Below are positions 34,501 to 41,949 of a stretch of 41,949 nucleotides of DNA, one piece after another. The stretch is from positions 1 through 41,949 of the forward strand of contig JAAAIG010000282.1 of the NCBI GenBank assembly GCA_015852425.1, written 5' to 3'. Under the pieces are notes generated by a model, which was not told the origin of the DNA, ran no database searches, and saw nothing but the letters and a program-made list of their open reading frames with translations. This stretch comes from Gryganskiella cystojenkinii (taxonomy: Eukaryota > Mortierellomycota > Mortierellomycetes > Mortierellales > Mortierellaceae). The position numbers and the translations under genes are program-made. How positions within the stretch are numbered: the first letter of the stretch is position 1; each line of letters starts with the position of its first letter.

Positions 34501-37054
34501 CGAAAGCGGCCAAGCAGTCTGGCTCCATCCTGTCATAGGTCCTCTGGTTTGTCAGGCGCATATGCTCACTCTCAAAGTGTTGCATCACGAACTCATCATA
34601 GAGCTCCACTCGACCCATCTGGATTTTAGAGAGATCGCGATCGTCTTTTGCAATCCTTGGCAGAATATCCAGAACTAGCTTGAGCATGAATGGGTTCTTG
34701 ACAAGGTCCATAAGGTTTGTGAGCTGGCGCATGTAATGTTCCGTGCTCCATACTTCTTGAGTCCCAAAGACCACTTGCGTATCTGGATCTTGTCGGTGCA
34801 GCTCGATATAGTCCTTGATTTGATCCACCTTGAAGGGTATAATGACGGCTTCTTCATAGCACCGGATTATTTCAGGGGGTCTTTGGACACTGTCTGGCTG
34901 CGGCGCGATATAGGCCTGATAGTCTGGAATAAGATATTGAGTTCGACAAGTGATCACCATCTTTGCCATCCATTGACGAGGTCGGTTCAGGCGGTTGATC
35001 GTGTGGAGGTTGCACCACTTGCGGCACTCGTCATATCCGTCACAGATCAGAATAAACTGTCTGGACCTCTTCAACTCATCAATTTGTTCAGGTGAGAACA
35101 AGTTGTCTGCAACCAGTTTCTGTCGGATCAAATCATTCTCCAGCTTGTTGACAGTTTTCAGATCAATGAAAAGTGGGATTGGATCGCCAGGCTGGTATTG
35201 GTTCCAGAGGTCATGCTCCAAGCGTAGATTGAAGGTCGATTTTCCAGCACCAGAATCACCCAGTATCAGCAAAACCTCATTCTTGCTCGCAAGAAAGCTT
35301 TCGACCCGTGCTTTCAATGGAGTGAGATTGTCCTCAAGGGAGTGCAGGCTCTCTTTTGATAAAGGCTCGATATAGATGGCGGTGCTGTTGTATTCCTGAC
35401 GTCTTTCATACCGAAATCGTTGCAGATGGAGTTCGAGATCTGGTGTGTTATAGACTTCTTTCAACAGCAAAGACGACTTTGGTAATGGCAGGGACTTTCC
35501 AAAGATATAAGGGTAGGGAAACGGTACGTCGCCGTCTTTCTTGATCAACTCCTTGATGAGAACACCGGCTTGATCCTTGATCGCGTCGTTGTCCAGGGAG
35601 GATGAAAACTCGGAAATAGTCTTGAGAATGGTCAGCACCCAGCATCTGATAACTTGGTGCTTTGTCGAATCCTGATTGGTCGTGTACATAGCTCCGAGAA
35701 ACTTGACAGCTTGACCACGAGTGACCGCTTCCCATGACGGATCCACAGCAATCTCAGCAAGTATTTGACAGATACCCCATTGAAACAAGGGATTTTGACG
35801 GCATGGTGACTCACAGACTAATGAGTTAAAGATAGCCAGTTGACCATTTTGAACAAGGCCCTGTGCACCGCGGAGAGCGATGTACCACGGATGCTTGCGG
35901 CCAGAGCTAAGTCCTTCTTTTAGACTATCAAAGACTCCGCATCCATCCTCAATCATATCAGGCACTTCCTCCCATGCAGATTTGACAAACTCGATAGTCT
36001 CTCCTACAGTCTTTTGAATTTCTTTTGCACCTCCTAGGAACCCCTGAAAATCCAACTGGATAACACCAGACAACTTGATGGCGCTGCCAGTCACACCGAC
36101 AAAGTGTCGAATGAAACAGTGGAGTGGAGTCTCATCGTCCGGGACCCATTGCAGAGCTTGAAAGGCATAGAGCGCCTGGTATCTCAAAAACGGATCCTCG
36201 CGTGTCTTCAGTCCTGTCAAAACGTCAAGTAAGGGCATGTGCTCATGCAACCGGCTGAGGTCCTGCACCCTGTTGTCAGCCATGGCGTTGAGGACCTTGG
36301 AGACCGCCACAGTCAAATGGAACGAGAATTCCTCATACTGTTGCGCCGGATCCTCCAGTCGTATTCTGATGATCCGGAGAATCTTGATCATATCGTCTGA
36401 CTCGAGATAACCTGACGGGGCTTCTTCCACCAACTGGACTAGCCCGTGGAGTAATTCAACAGCAAGCATAGTGGCCTGGCTGAATTCCGCGAGGATAGAA
36501 TTTAGTAGTCGGCGGTAGTGCTCCTTACTCAGGACGGGGCCGATAAGAACAATCTCTTTGATGGCCTCTAGGTCATTGGAGGGATGCGAAATGAACTGGT
36601 CCACCATACGGACCGGCAGTCGCTGGATATTATCTTTTTCAAGAGAAAAGTTCTCCATCTGCCGAGTCCATTCGAGCTGGGATGGTGATGATGGGGTTGT
36701 TGCGTTGGTGAGAAGACTGGCGATGAAGGCAAGTTGAGGGGTATCTTCGACGCGTTCCCCAATCTTTGGTAGCGAGATCTCTTTCTCGGGTTTTGAGATA
36801 TTCTTTGGGAAAATATCCAAACTCAACGTGGGCTGGACAGTTTGATGAGGTGTTGAGGCGAGTGATGTGGAGCGCGCTAGACCAGAAGCATGCGAATTGG
36901 GAAGTTTCAGCTTTCCAAGTTCAACAAACACTGCAGCAATGCCATTCCTGATAGATCGATCTTGACTGTCGCGCGGTCTGACGGCGTTTTTAGCGGCTTT
37001 GACAATGCTCATGGACGCAGACTCCTCGGCTTTCGACGAAGCTGGGATAGTCAT
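31598..37054 (-). CDS. NLR-type receptor: ARM-like / NACHT / pentapeptide / WD40, about 1,818 aa
   Basis: One uninterrupted minus-strand frame. Residues about 60-560 are helical and ARM/HEAT-like (LLDVLTGLKTREDPFLRYQA region). A NACHT-type NTPase follows: Walker A GDSGAGKST at about 598-607 and Walker B FILICDGYDECR at about 667-678, then a conserved helical half including KNPFMLKLVLDILP. Pentapeptide-like repeats (NGADLHGINIPGADL, LQGANLNKVNF) occupy about 1055-1115. The rest is a WD40 array of roughly a dozen blades; the first ones are near canonical (HGHTDMVSCVSFSCSG, EGHTAQVNCVAFSPNG). This is the architecture of fungal NLR proteins, which sense partners or self/non-self through the repeats and use nucleotide-dependent oligomerisation. 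Ligand and effector output are unknown. The frame is open to an ATG at 37129, but the extra 25 residues look like leader or intron with a splice-like CCATAG before GAAATCCC, so I start at MTIPASS (37054). Confidence 0.85.
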   Translation of the reverse strand: MTIPASSKAEESASMSIVKAAKNAVRPRDSQDRSIRNGIAAVFVELGKLKLPNSHASGLARSTSLASTPHQTVQPTLSLDIFPKNISKPEKEISLPKIGERVEDTPQLAFIASLLTNATTPSSPSQLEWTRQMENFSLEKDNIQRLPVRMVDQFISHPSNDLEAIKEIVLIGPVLSKEHYRRLLNSILAEFSQATMLAVELLHGLVQLVEEAPSGYLESDDMIKILRIIRIRLEDPAQQYEEFSFHLTVAVSKVLNAMADNRVQDLSRLHEHMPLLDVLTGLKTREDPFLRYQALYAFQALQWVPDDETPLHCFIRHFVGVTGSAIKLSGVIQLDFQGFLGGAKEIQKTVGETIEFVKSAWEEVPDMIEDGCGVFDSLKEGLSSGRKHPWYIALRGAQGLVQNGQLAIFNSLVCESPCRQNPLFQWGICQILAEIAVDPSWEAVTRGQAVKFLGAMYTTNQDSTKHQVIRCWVLTILKTISEFSSSLDNDAIKDQAGVLIKELIKKDGDVPFPYPYIFGKSLPLPKSSLLLKEVYNTPDLELHLQRFRYERRQEYNSTAIYIEPLSKESLHSLEDNLTPLKARVESFLASKNEVLLILGDSGAGKSTFNLRLEHDLWNQYQPGDPIPLFIDLKTVNKLENDLIRQKLVADNLFSPEQIDELKRSRQFILICDGYDECRKWCNLHTINRLNRPRQWMAKMVITCRTQYLIPDYQAYIAPQPDSVQRPPEIIRCYEEAVIIPFKVDQIKDYIELHRQDPDTQVVFGTQEVWSTEHYMRQLTNLMDLVKNPFMLKLVLDILPRIAKDDRDLSKIQMGRVELYDEFVMQHFESEHMRLTNQRTYDRMEPDCLAAFALMGKDDFVLDGIDFSKRLSRSIFGSGHSLNSVEYSAKDKGTWKGQYFDPEAGAKVKLLRDSSQLLHRTTTQESINRRSGLARTKNVYAFVHRSMMEYFFSCLVFDPNDDPNDMEDPTGNPPYLRLSACLASDVTPSPVADHPFGQQNLVTEPSIIHFLSERVNQNPNFKGQLETIIQLSKYDTFASQAAANAITILVQAGVHFNGADLHGINIPGADLTGGFFDSVQLQGANLNKVNFTQTWLRDVDFTNASMKDVQFGEKPFLASQGFRTCASTSDGTLLGVGYASGDIRVYDTTNWMESHTLHGHTDMVSCVSFSCSGLLLASGSADKTVRIWDLHQKTVGHVLEGHTAQVNCVAFSPNGSQVASASSDRTVRVWNADAGTLAFVLNAKHDNLQTVAWFPDGERLASGAKNGMLRLWRTATRDLDRRLKVGLNDVQCISISPDGQRLVAGCKNDLHLWNLQTGTDAIVLSGHTNLVTAVAFSKNDQWIASSSGDRSVRLWDARTGVLISTWLAHSSGVQGLAFLNDREIASGTEGIIRIWELDNKLALQKASGDTFSSATNLPATGLSDEISRMVYSPDGKFVFSFGRNLHPIRSTVYSPDGEITIISSQDSNNPQVVELGPNDELILTDSSAGAVMRWGMQNVNASILPNLAQQQGYQLCADGTFAIFVNPRSLVLCNRQDSALKLLIEHFTRTDTSLLSSGSREAMYRRSSRVITYSQCGSWIAFSQSDGVVAVVDTRSGTERALAADMGKSAIVVFSPSGRQLVTSSISHDEDEKNSRTLFWDTQSAECTDTWDFGTRVLAYSPCGIMIAYADKEVVYVWDFRSGRRFKVGEHNGELNCIAWSSCGRWISSGADDGNACIWRIWQDGGSEPTWSCAAIIRDFLKPVKCIAWNPVASSEFVTASADRSFCIWRVVEEDSDIRVNLVWGFLPSRLVTSGAKIRGVTGLSSSEKKLMLQRHAVE

Positions 37055-38251
37055 TGTGGGATTTCCTATGGACAGAGAGATGGAGTAAAGCCAGAACAAT
37101 AGTTGAGCAATAGTCGACAGGTATATCATGATGGTAAGATTATGAAGAACAGTGAGTGAATAGAGTAGGCATACAGTAGATGATGACCTTTAGCCTCAAT
37201 GGTGCTTCAATCGAATACTATCTGTGGTAGCGAGAGGCAGCAGGGAGGATAAGGAATCGACTAGTGATACTGTAGCGAGAGTATAGTCCTACTGAGGATA
37301 TTGTGTTGAGTGGAGTGGCTAGGTACACACAGGCATTGGTATCAGTAAGACAGGAAGTCGAGAATAGTAACACTCGTGCAATGACCAACCTTCTGAGCTT
37401 ACTTTTTTACGATTTTCTCGTTTTGCGTTCGTTGAGAATGCTCTAGGGAAACAGTGGGCAAGTTCCAAGATGCCAAGCAGAGACAGCCTGCACGCGTGGA
37501 GTTAGAACGTATCTGCCACCGGCTCTATATCCTAGCAACCAAGATCTGCGTCTCGACGCTTTTCTGTTTGAGTAAGAGTAGAATGTGAACTCGCTTATAT
37601 ACCTTTATTTTAGCCCTTGCAACGGGAAAAAATCGACCTTTGGAAACGAGAAGCGAAGGAAACTTGCAGCAATTTGGAATGGGGTTGAATGAATAGAAAT
37701 GTCAATGAGACGGGCGATTTAATGCACAATTGTAAATTGCTGGAGACGGAGATGGAGGCGGGTTAGGGAAACGAGAAAAGCAATTTCTTGCGCCAACGTT
37801 TTTTTAACAAACAAAGACGACGTCGCATGGTTGGAGAGCATCTCTTTCGATCATGGTTACACAAAAACATTTTCAAGGGAACAAAGTGAATGAATGACAG
37901 CGTCAGGACGATATTGCTGGTTGAGATGGGCCTTGCAGTGGTCGAGAAGTGTTCGGGTCCCGAGTTCGATGAGGTGCTCATGGTCGTTATTCTTGGTGAT
38001 GAGGGTGATCAGAGCCGGGATCTGGAGGGAGATGACGATAGTTGACATCAAAAATAGCGCGTAAATGTATTGAGAGAGTAGGGATGGATTAACAACGGGG
38101 AGGGGGGAATGTTGGTTGACATTGCCTAGGGTTGTCGTTTGACATAGGCATGGGATGAGACTTGTTTCCTTTGAACGAGAGAAAACGAAATAGCAGAAGG
38201 CGGGTGACAAAAAAAACCATTGCGGTTTTCTATTTTTTCAAGGCAAAAATA
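37055..38251. promoter_or_regulatory. NLR promoter side and orphan exon-like segment
   Basis: The NLR 5' region runs rightward from 37055 and is AT- and GT-rich, with a probable 5' intron or leader between 37055 and 37200. No gene is seen from 37200 to 37840. At 37857-38019 a minus-strand, exon-like open stretch occurs and is listed separately. Beyond it lies unremarkable sequence up to the start of the tandem duplication at 38252. Confidence 0.45.
37857..38019 (-). pseudogene. Orphan exon-like segment, helical
   Basis: After a plausible 3' splice site (CTCCCTCCAG) the minus strand reads IPALITLITKNNDHEHL, then about 35 more codons (TLLDHCKAHLNQQY among them) to a stop, with a protein-like, helical, ARM-like composition. 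No matching upstream exon was found in the window. It could be the last exon of a gene whose other exons are lost, or a relic. Confidence 0.35.
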
Positions 38252-38587
38252 GCAGTGCTTGATGGGCGTTTTACCATGGGAAAGATCTTTTGGTATTAGG
38301 TCGAGTACATTCCTTGTGTATGTGTGCCGGTCATTCATTTCGGTGTTGACAGACCGGGCATTGACCCGTGGAGGTAGACATAGCTTCGAGGAAAGAAAAG
38401 CGACTTCGGTCGGACGCGTTCTTGCCTGACTTCTTTGCGACGCAGATAAAACAAAACTGAAGTCGTCACTAGATTTTTTATTTTATTTTTCTGGGCAGGT
38501 GAGCCTGCTTTGCCATGGAAATTGGTGGGAGCACCCCCGCCCACAAGAGTCGTAAGAAAAAAATGAACAGGGGTTTCTCCCCAACTG

Positions 38588-38595
38588 TATATAAA
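38588..38595 (+). promoter_or_regulatory. TATA box of copy D
   Basis: TATATAAA lies 131 bases upstream of the copy D start codon, within GTATATAAAGACATAAAGACTT. The equivalent site in copy E is GGTATAAAGACTTTAACCTC, so the element and its downstream flank are conserved between the duplicates. Confidence 0.7.
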
Positions 38596-38725
38596 GACAT
38601 AAAGACTTCAGCCTCAGGTTGTCTGGATTTTTCTTTTTTTGTTATCTCTTCCTCACCTCCCCTTCCTCTCTCCTCCCTGACATTCCCTCGCCTTGCGCGC
38701 AAAAAAAACACCCAACCGACAAAAC

Positions 38726-39620
38726 ATGGACGTCTCTAACCCTCCGATTTATGCCCAACAGGTCACTTCCTCTACAACATCTCCTCAGGTAGGGCTAGAG
38801 ATGATGGTCTCGGACATTGACCAGACATTGCTCAAGATCTCAGAGTTGCTCAAGGAAGTTACTCTCTGCGATACCGATGGTTCTGGCTCTGTGGTACCCG
38901 AAATCCCGTTTCAGCGACTGAACATGACGGAGCTATACGATACCGATAAAAAAACCTGCCGAAAGGACCTCCAAGATGAACGCCGCCTATTGTTGGATCA
39001 ACGACAGCGACTCAAAGTCAGGATCGTCGAGCTTGCGGGTAAAAAAAAAGTCAATGTCAATCATGTAGTTGTCTTGTCATTTGTTTGTTAGCAGGTGTAT
39101 TCAGATATCGGTTACTGAACGGAACCTGTTGCTTTCCTTTATACAATTGGTCTATGAACACGTCTTCTTTTTAAATGTTTTATGTTCCGTTTCAGCTCAA
39201 GAACATCAAAAAGCACTAGACTATCAGATCTGGTACAATCAGGACAAACTTTTGATTCACAGACTGCAATCCCTAGAAGACTCTATACAAAGAACCGAGG
39301 GATTTCTGTTCTCGCTCGGTGACATCAGCATGAATGGCAAATTATTCATTACTGATTCACGACTCAAGACACTTTTCACTCAAACCGTGATTACGGCCAC
39401 TGCGGATGGAGGACATTCAAAGACTCAGCCCTTCATGAAGTTCTATCCCTATACTATGTCTACTCAAAAACTGGCTCTCCAAGAACTTTCCCGTCTCAGT
39501 CAAGAACACAGCGCTGTCATGCAATACCGAACAAGGCCTCCCCCTGCTCCTCAAGGAACACCGATCCATATCAGTAACGTAGTCACTCCTACATTTTCAT
39601 CCTCAAGTGAGAAGAGTTGA
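38726..39620 (+). CDS. Small helical family, copy D, 245 aa
   Basis: Two exons, 38726-39038 and 39196-39620, with a phase-1 intron of 157 nt, encode 245 residues. It opens MDVSNPPIYAQQVTSS, followed by the family helix GLEMMVSDIDQTLLKISELL and a charged helix (DERRLLLDQRQRLKVRIVEL) up to the splice site. Exon 2 starts AQEHQKALDYQIWY, then HRLQSLEDSIQRTEGFL, a variable middle, and the C-terminal motif KTQPFMKFYP with LQELSRLSQEHSAVM and TRPPPAPQG. Compared with E it carries an insert of about ten codons (CDTDGSGSVVPEI region). No signal peptide, membrane span or known domain is present. The start was chosen because the upstream in-frame ATG at 38693 is not shared with copy E. Confidence 0.83.
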
Positions 39621-40321
39621 AAGATGGGTGGAAAACAACAAGTCCTTCTACGTCCAACATAGCCTGAAGGAATAAAATTTGTCTCGTTACAAATCGATCG
39701 ATCGGTCAGAAAAAAAAAAGTGGTCATCATTTATTCCGCTACCCTGGCCACTATTGTTGTGACCGGTACCAACCTTGGACAGACATCGCATCTGAGCGAT
39801 CAACCCCTGGACATGCAGGGACTGATGGATCTTCAAAAGTTTCAGCCGTTGAAGATGCAGCCTGGCAACTTCCTCGTCTAAGTCATATGAGAGACCCTCG
39901 GAGAATTAAAATAACTTTGCGAGACCACGGCACGGCCAATGTCAAAGATCTTTTGGACTATGATTTGAAGCTCGTTCAAGAGACCTGATCCTAGATACCT
40001 CGTTCTGTCGGTCGGCATCGGCTTCGTGTAGGGCCATGATCTCCGCCACAGAGGCTGAGGAGCGTGCTCCAGGTTCTACATTGTTGATACCAAGGTTGGT
40101 GTTACATCGTGCTGACGATGATGAGGACGTGCCATTAGGTAACTGTGAGTGAAAAGTCGACTTTTCGGTACTTCCACGCTGTCGACCTTTTGGGAAGAGT
40201 GAAAAATAGAATAGGTCAGAAGATGCGAACTCGAGCAAACGGCCAATTAGCTGACTGTGCCTAAGTGCTTGCCTGGACTCAAAAAATATTGCGGTCCTCC
40301 TCAAAGTCATACTTTTTTAAA
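39621..40321. other. 3' region of copy D and unique spacer between duplicates
   Basis: 39621-39804 belongs to duplication unit 1. A plus-strand frame stays open from 39663 to TAA at 39881 and reads ATLATIVVTGTNLGQTSHLS, then a hydrophilic end; the part up to 39804 is also found after copy E. 39805-40321 is present only once. On the minus strand of that spacer, 39942-40310 is open with some protein-like text (SASVAEIMALHEADADRQNE), not recognised and without a paralogue here. Confidence 0.45.
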
Positions 40322-40685
40322 GGCAGTGCTTGATACGAAACGTATCGCAGAAAGAAATCTTGTGATGATAGGTCGAGTACATTTCTTGTGTGTGCGTGCC
40401 AGTTGTGACTGAACGTTCGTTGGAGTGTTGACATATCGGGCATTGACCCGTGGAGGTAGACATACAGTAGCTTCGGAGTAAAGCGTTCTTTCCTGGCGTC
40501 TCTTCTTTATGCGTTAGATCTCCGGGGTACTTCAGCAAACACAGGTCGAACAAAACTGAAGGCGTCACTTTTTTTTTTTTTTGGCAGGTGAGCCTACTTT
40601 TGCCCCAGAATGTGCAGCAGTGAACCCGCCAATAAAAGTCGAAAAAAAATAAAATGAACAAGGGGTTTCTACTTCTTCCAAACGG

Positions 40686-40691
40686 TATAAA
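40686..40691 (+). promoter_or_regulatory. TATA box of copy E
   Basis: TATAAA lies 139 bases upstream of the copy E start, at the position homologous to the copy D TATA box, followed by the shared GACTTTAACCTCAGG. Confidence 0.65.
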
Positions 40692-40824
40692 GACTTTAAC
40701 CTCAGGATGTATGGCCACTTTTCTTCTTTGTTATCTCCCCTCGCCTTTCTCTTCCTTTTTCCTCCCTACCGTTCCCTCTCCTTGCACGAAAAAGAATTAA
40801 TACAAACACCCAGACGACAAAACA

Positions 40825-41724
40825 ATGGACACCTCAAACCCTCCAATATATGCCCAACAAGTCACATCCTCTTCAACATCTCCTCTGGTAGGTCTAGAGA
40901 TGATGGTCTCGGAGATTGACCAGACATTGCTCAAGATCTCAGAGTTGCTCAAGGAAGAGGTTCCTTGCCATGACAAGCTCTTGTTTCAACGACGGAACAT
41001 GATGGAGCTTTACCATACCGATAAAATCATCTGCGGAAAAAACCTCCAAGATGATCGCCGCCTATTGTTGGATCAACGACAGCGACTCAAAGCCAGGATC
41101 GTTGAACTTTCAGGTAAAAAAAAAAAAGTCAATGTCAATCATGTAGTTGTCTTGTCATTTTGTTAGCAGGTGTATACAGATATCTGTTACTGAATGGAAC
41201 CTGTTACCTTCCTTCTTGCAATTGATGTTTGAACACGTCTTCTTTTAAATGCTTGATGTTCCGCTTCAGCTCAAGAACATCAAAAAGCACTAGACTATCA
41301 GATCTGGTACGATCAGGACAGATTTTTGATTCACAGACTGCAATCCCTAGAAGACGCTATGCAAAGAACCGAGGGATTTCTGATCTCACACGCTGACATC
41401 TGCATGAACGGCAAATTCAATGATTCACGATACAAGCCACTTTTCGCTCAAACCGTGATTACGGTCACTGCGGATGGAAGACAGGCAAATACTCAGCCCT
41501 TCATGAAGTTCTGGTCCCATGAACAGGGGGTTGTTCGACAACAGGCCAGCCAAGAGCTTGCGCGTCTCAGTCAAGAACATAGCGCTGTCATGCGATGCCG
41601 AACAAGACCTCCCCCTGCTCCTCAAGGATCACCGACCCGTATCAGTAACGTGGCCACTCCTACATTTTCGTCCTCGCCTTTTTCTTCGTCTGTTGCTGCA
41701 GACTTCGCAAGTGAGAAGAGATGA
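40825..41724 (+). CDS. Small helical family, copy E, 247 aa
   Basis: Two exons, 40825-41113 and 41270-41724, with a phase-1 intron of 156 nt clearly homologous to that of copy D, encode 247 residues. It opens MDTSNPPIYAQQVTSS, then GLEMMVSEIDQTLLKISELL; the first exon ends RLKARIVELSG. Exon 2 has AQEHQKALDYQIWYDQ, HRLQSLEDAMQRTEGFL, the motif NTQPFMKFW with SQELARLSQEHSAVM, and TRPPPAPQG, and it extends 10-12 residues beyond copy D in a Ser-rich end. Differences from D cluster in the variable linkers, while the helices and the QPF motif are kept, which suggests the protein is under constraint. Function unknown. Confidence 0.83.
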
Positions 41725-41949
41725 AGGATGGGTAGAAAACAACCCGGCGCCCCTTTGCGTCCAACACGGCCTTAAGGAAATAAAGGAAATAAACGTTGTC
41801 ACATTACAAATATCAATCGGTCGAAAAAAAAAATTGGGCCTCCGTTTATCCCGCTACAGTATAGTATCCAATTTTTCTATGCACCGCCCTGGCCACTATT
41901 GTTATGACCGGTACCGACCTTGGACAGACATCGCATCTGAGCGATCAAC
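41725..41949. other. 3' region of copy E
   Basis: AATAAA-like words occur near 41775-41790 (GGAAATAAAGGAAATAAACG), fitting a 3' UTR. The following sequence continues the duplication unit to the window end, with the short shared reading ATIVMTGTDLGQTSHLSDQ. Confidence 0.5.

Larger units (their letters stand above)
38252..39804 (+). repeat. Tandem duplication unit 1 (contains copy D)
   Basis: This unit matches 40322-41949. Shared landmarks are GCAGTGCTTGAT and AGGTCGAGTACAT at the start, GGGCATTGACCCGTGGAGG, the TATA box, both exons and the intron of the small gene, and the 3' end ACCTTGGACAGACATCGCAT. Non-coding parts are as recognisable as the exons, which implies a recent event. The offset grows from about 2,070 to 2,145 through small indels. 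Confidence 0.9.
40322..41949 (+). repeat. Tandem duplication unit 2 (contains copy E, runs off the window)
   Basis: Second copy of the segment at 38252-39804, including promoter, intron and 3' flank. It still matches unit 1 at the last base of the window (GCATCTGAGCGATCAAC), so the true right boundary, and whether more copies follow, cannot be seen. An extra stretch (CAGTATAGTATCCAATTTTT) is inserted near 41856. Confidence 0.9.

Overview
The window looks like nuclear DNA from a filamentous fungus. Genes are split by short GT-AG introns (mostly about 60-160 nt), poly-pyrimidine tracts precede the starts, and intergenic spaces are a few hundred bases. The gene content fits an early-diverging lineage, most likely Mortierellaceae: an ARM-like/NACHT/pentapeptide/WD40 receptor, large single-exon LRR/F-box-like proteins, and a GCR1_C-type protein. 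That placement is inference from gene content only. There is one assembly gap (ten N at 16255-16264). I saw no rRNA, tRNA, CRISPR array or intact transposon.

Layout. 148-573 is a degenerate GCGAAT/CGAAT simple repeat. 1602-7071 (+) is a 19-exon WDR7 / rabconnectin-3 beta homologue whose splice phases all close to one 1,275-residue reading. 8530-9470 (-) is a broken partial copy of the intact F-box/LRR-like gene at 9701-11821 (-). 12093-14090 (-) is a three-exon protein with two GCR1_C-like domains. 18085-20139 (-) is a second LRR/F-box-like gene. 20825-23490 (+) is a five-exon secreted M13 (neprilysin-like) metallopeptidase. 23744-26020 (+) is an unnamed nuclear-looking protein with a KE tract and repeated psi-K-x-E motifs; a decayed inverted paralogue lies at 26961-28580 (-). 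31598-37054 (-) is an NLR-type receptor of about 1,818 residues.

The least explained component is a family of five small helical proteins, called copies A-E here: A 15722-16660, B 17084-17972, C 29415-30321, D 38726-39620, E 40825-41724, all on the + strand. All share a two-exon plan with one phase-1 intron at the same place, an N-terminal helix with a DQ-x-L or EQN-L core, a central HRL/ERIE coiled segment, and a C-terminal QP-hydrophobic-hydrophobic-[KR]-[FL]-aromatic motif followed by EL-x-[RQ]-L. A and B are neighbours, D and E lie in a recent tandem duplication, and C and D/E flank the NLR gene. I do not recognise the family.

Together the window combines housekeeping genes (V-ATPase regulation by WDR7; possibly transcription by the GCR1_C protein) with an accessory region of duplicating and decaying families around a probable innate-immunity or allorecognition receptor. 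A functional link between the receptor and the small family is only a hypothesis from proximity.
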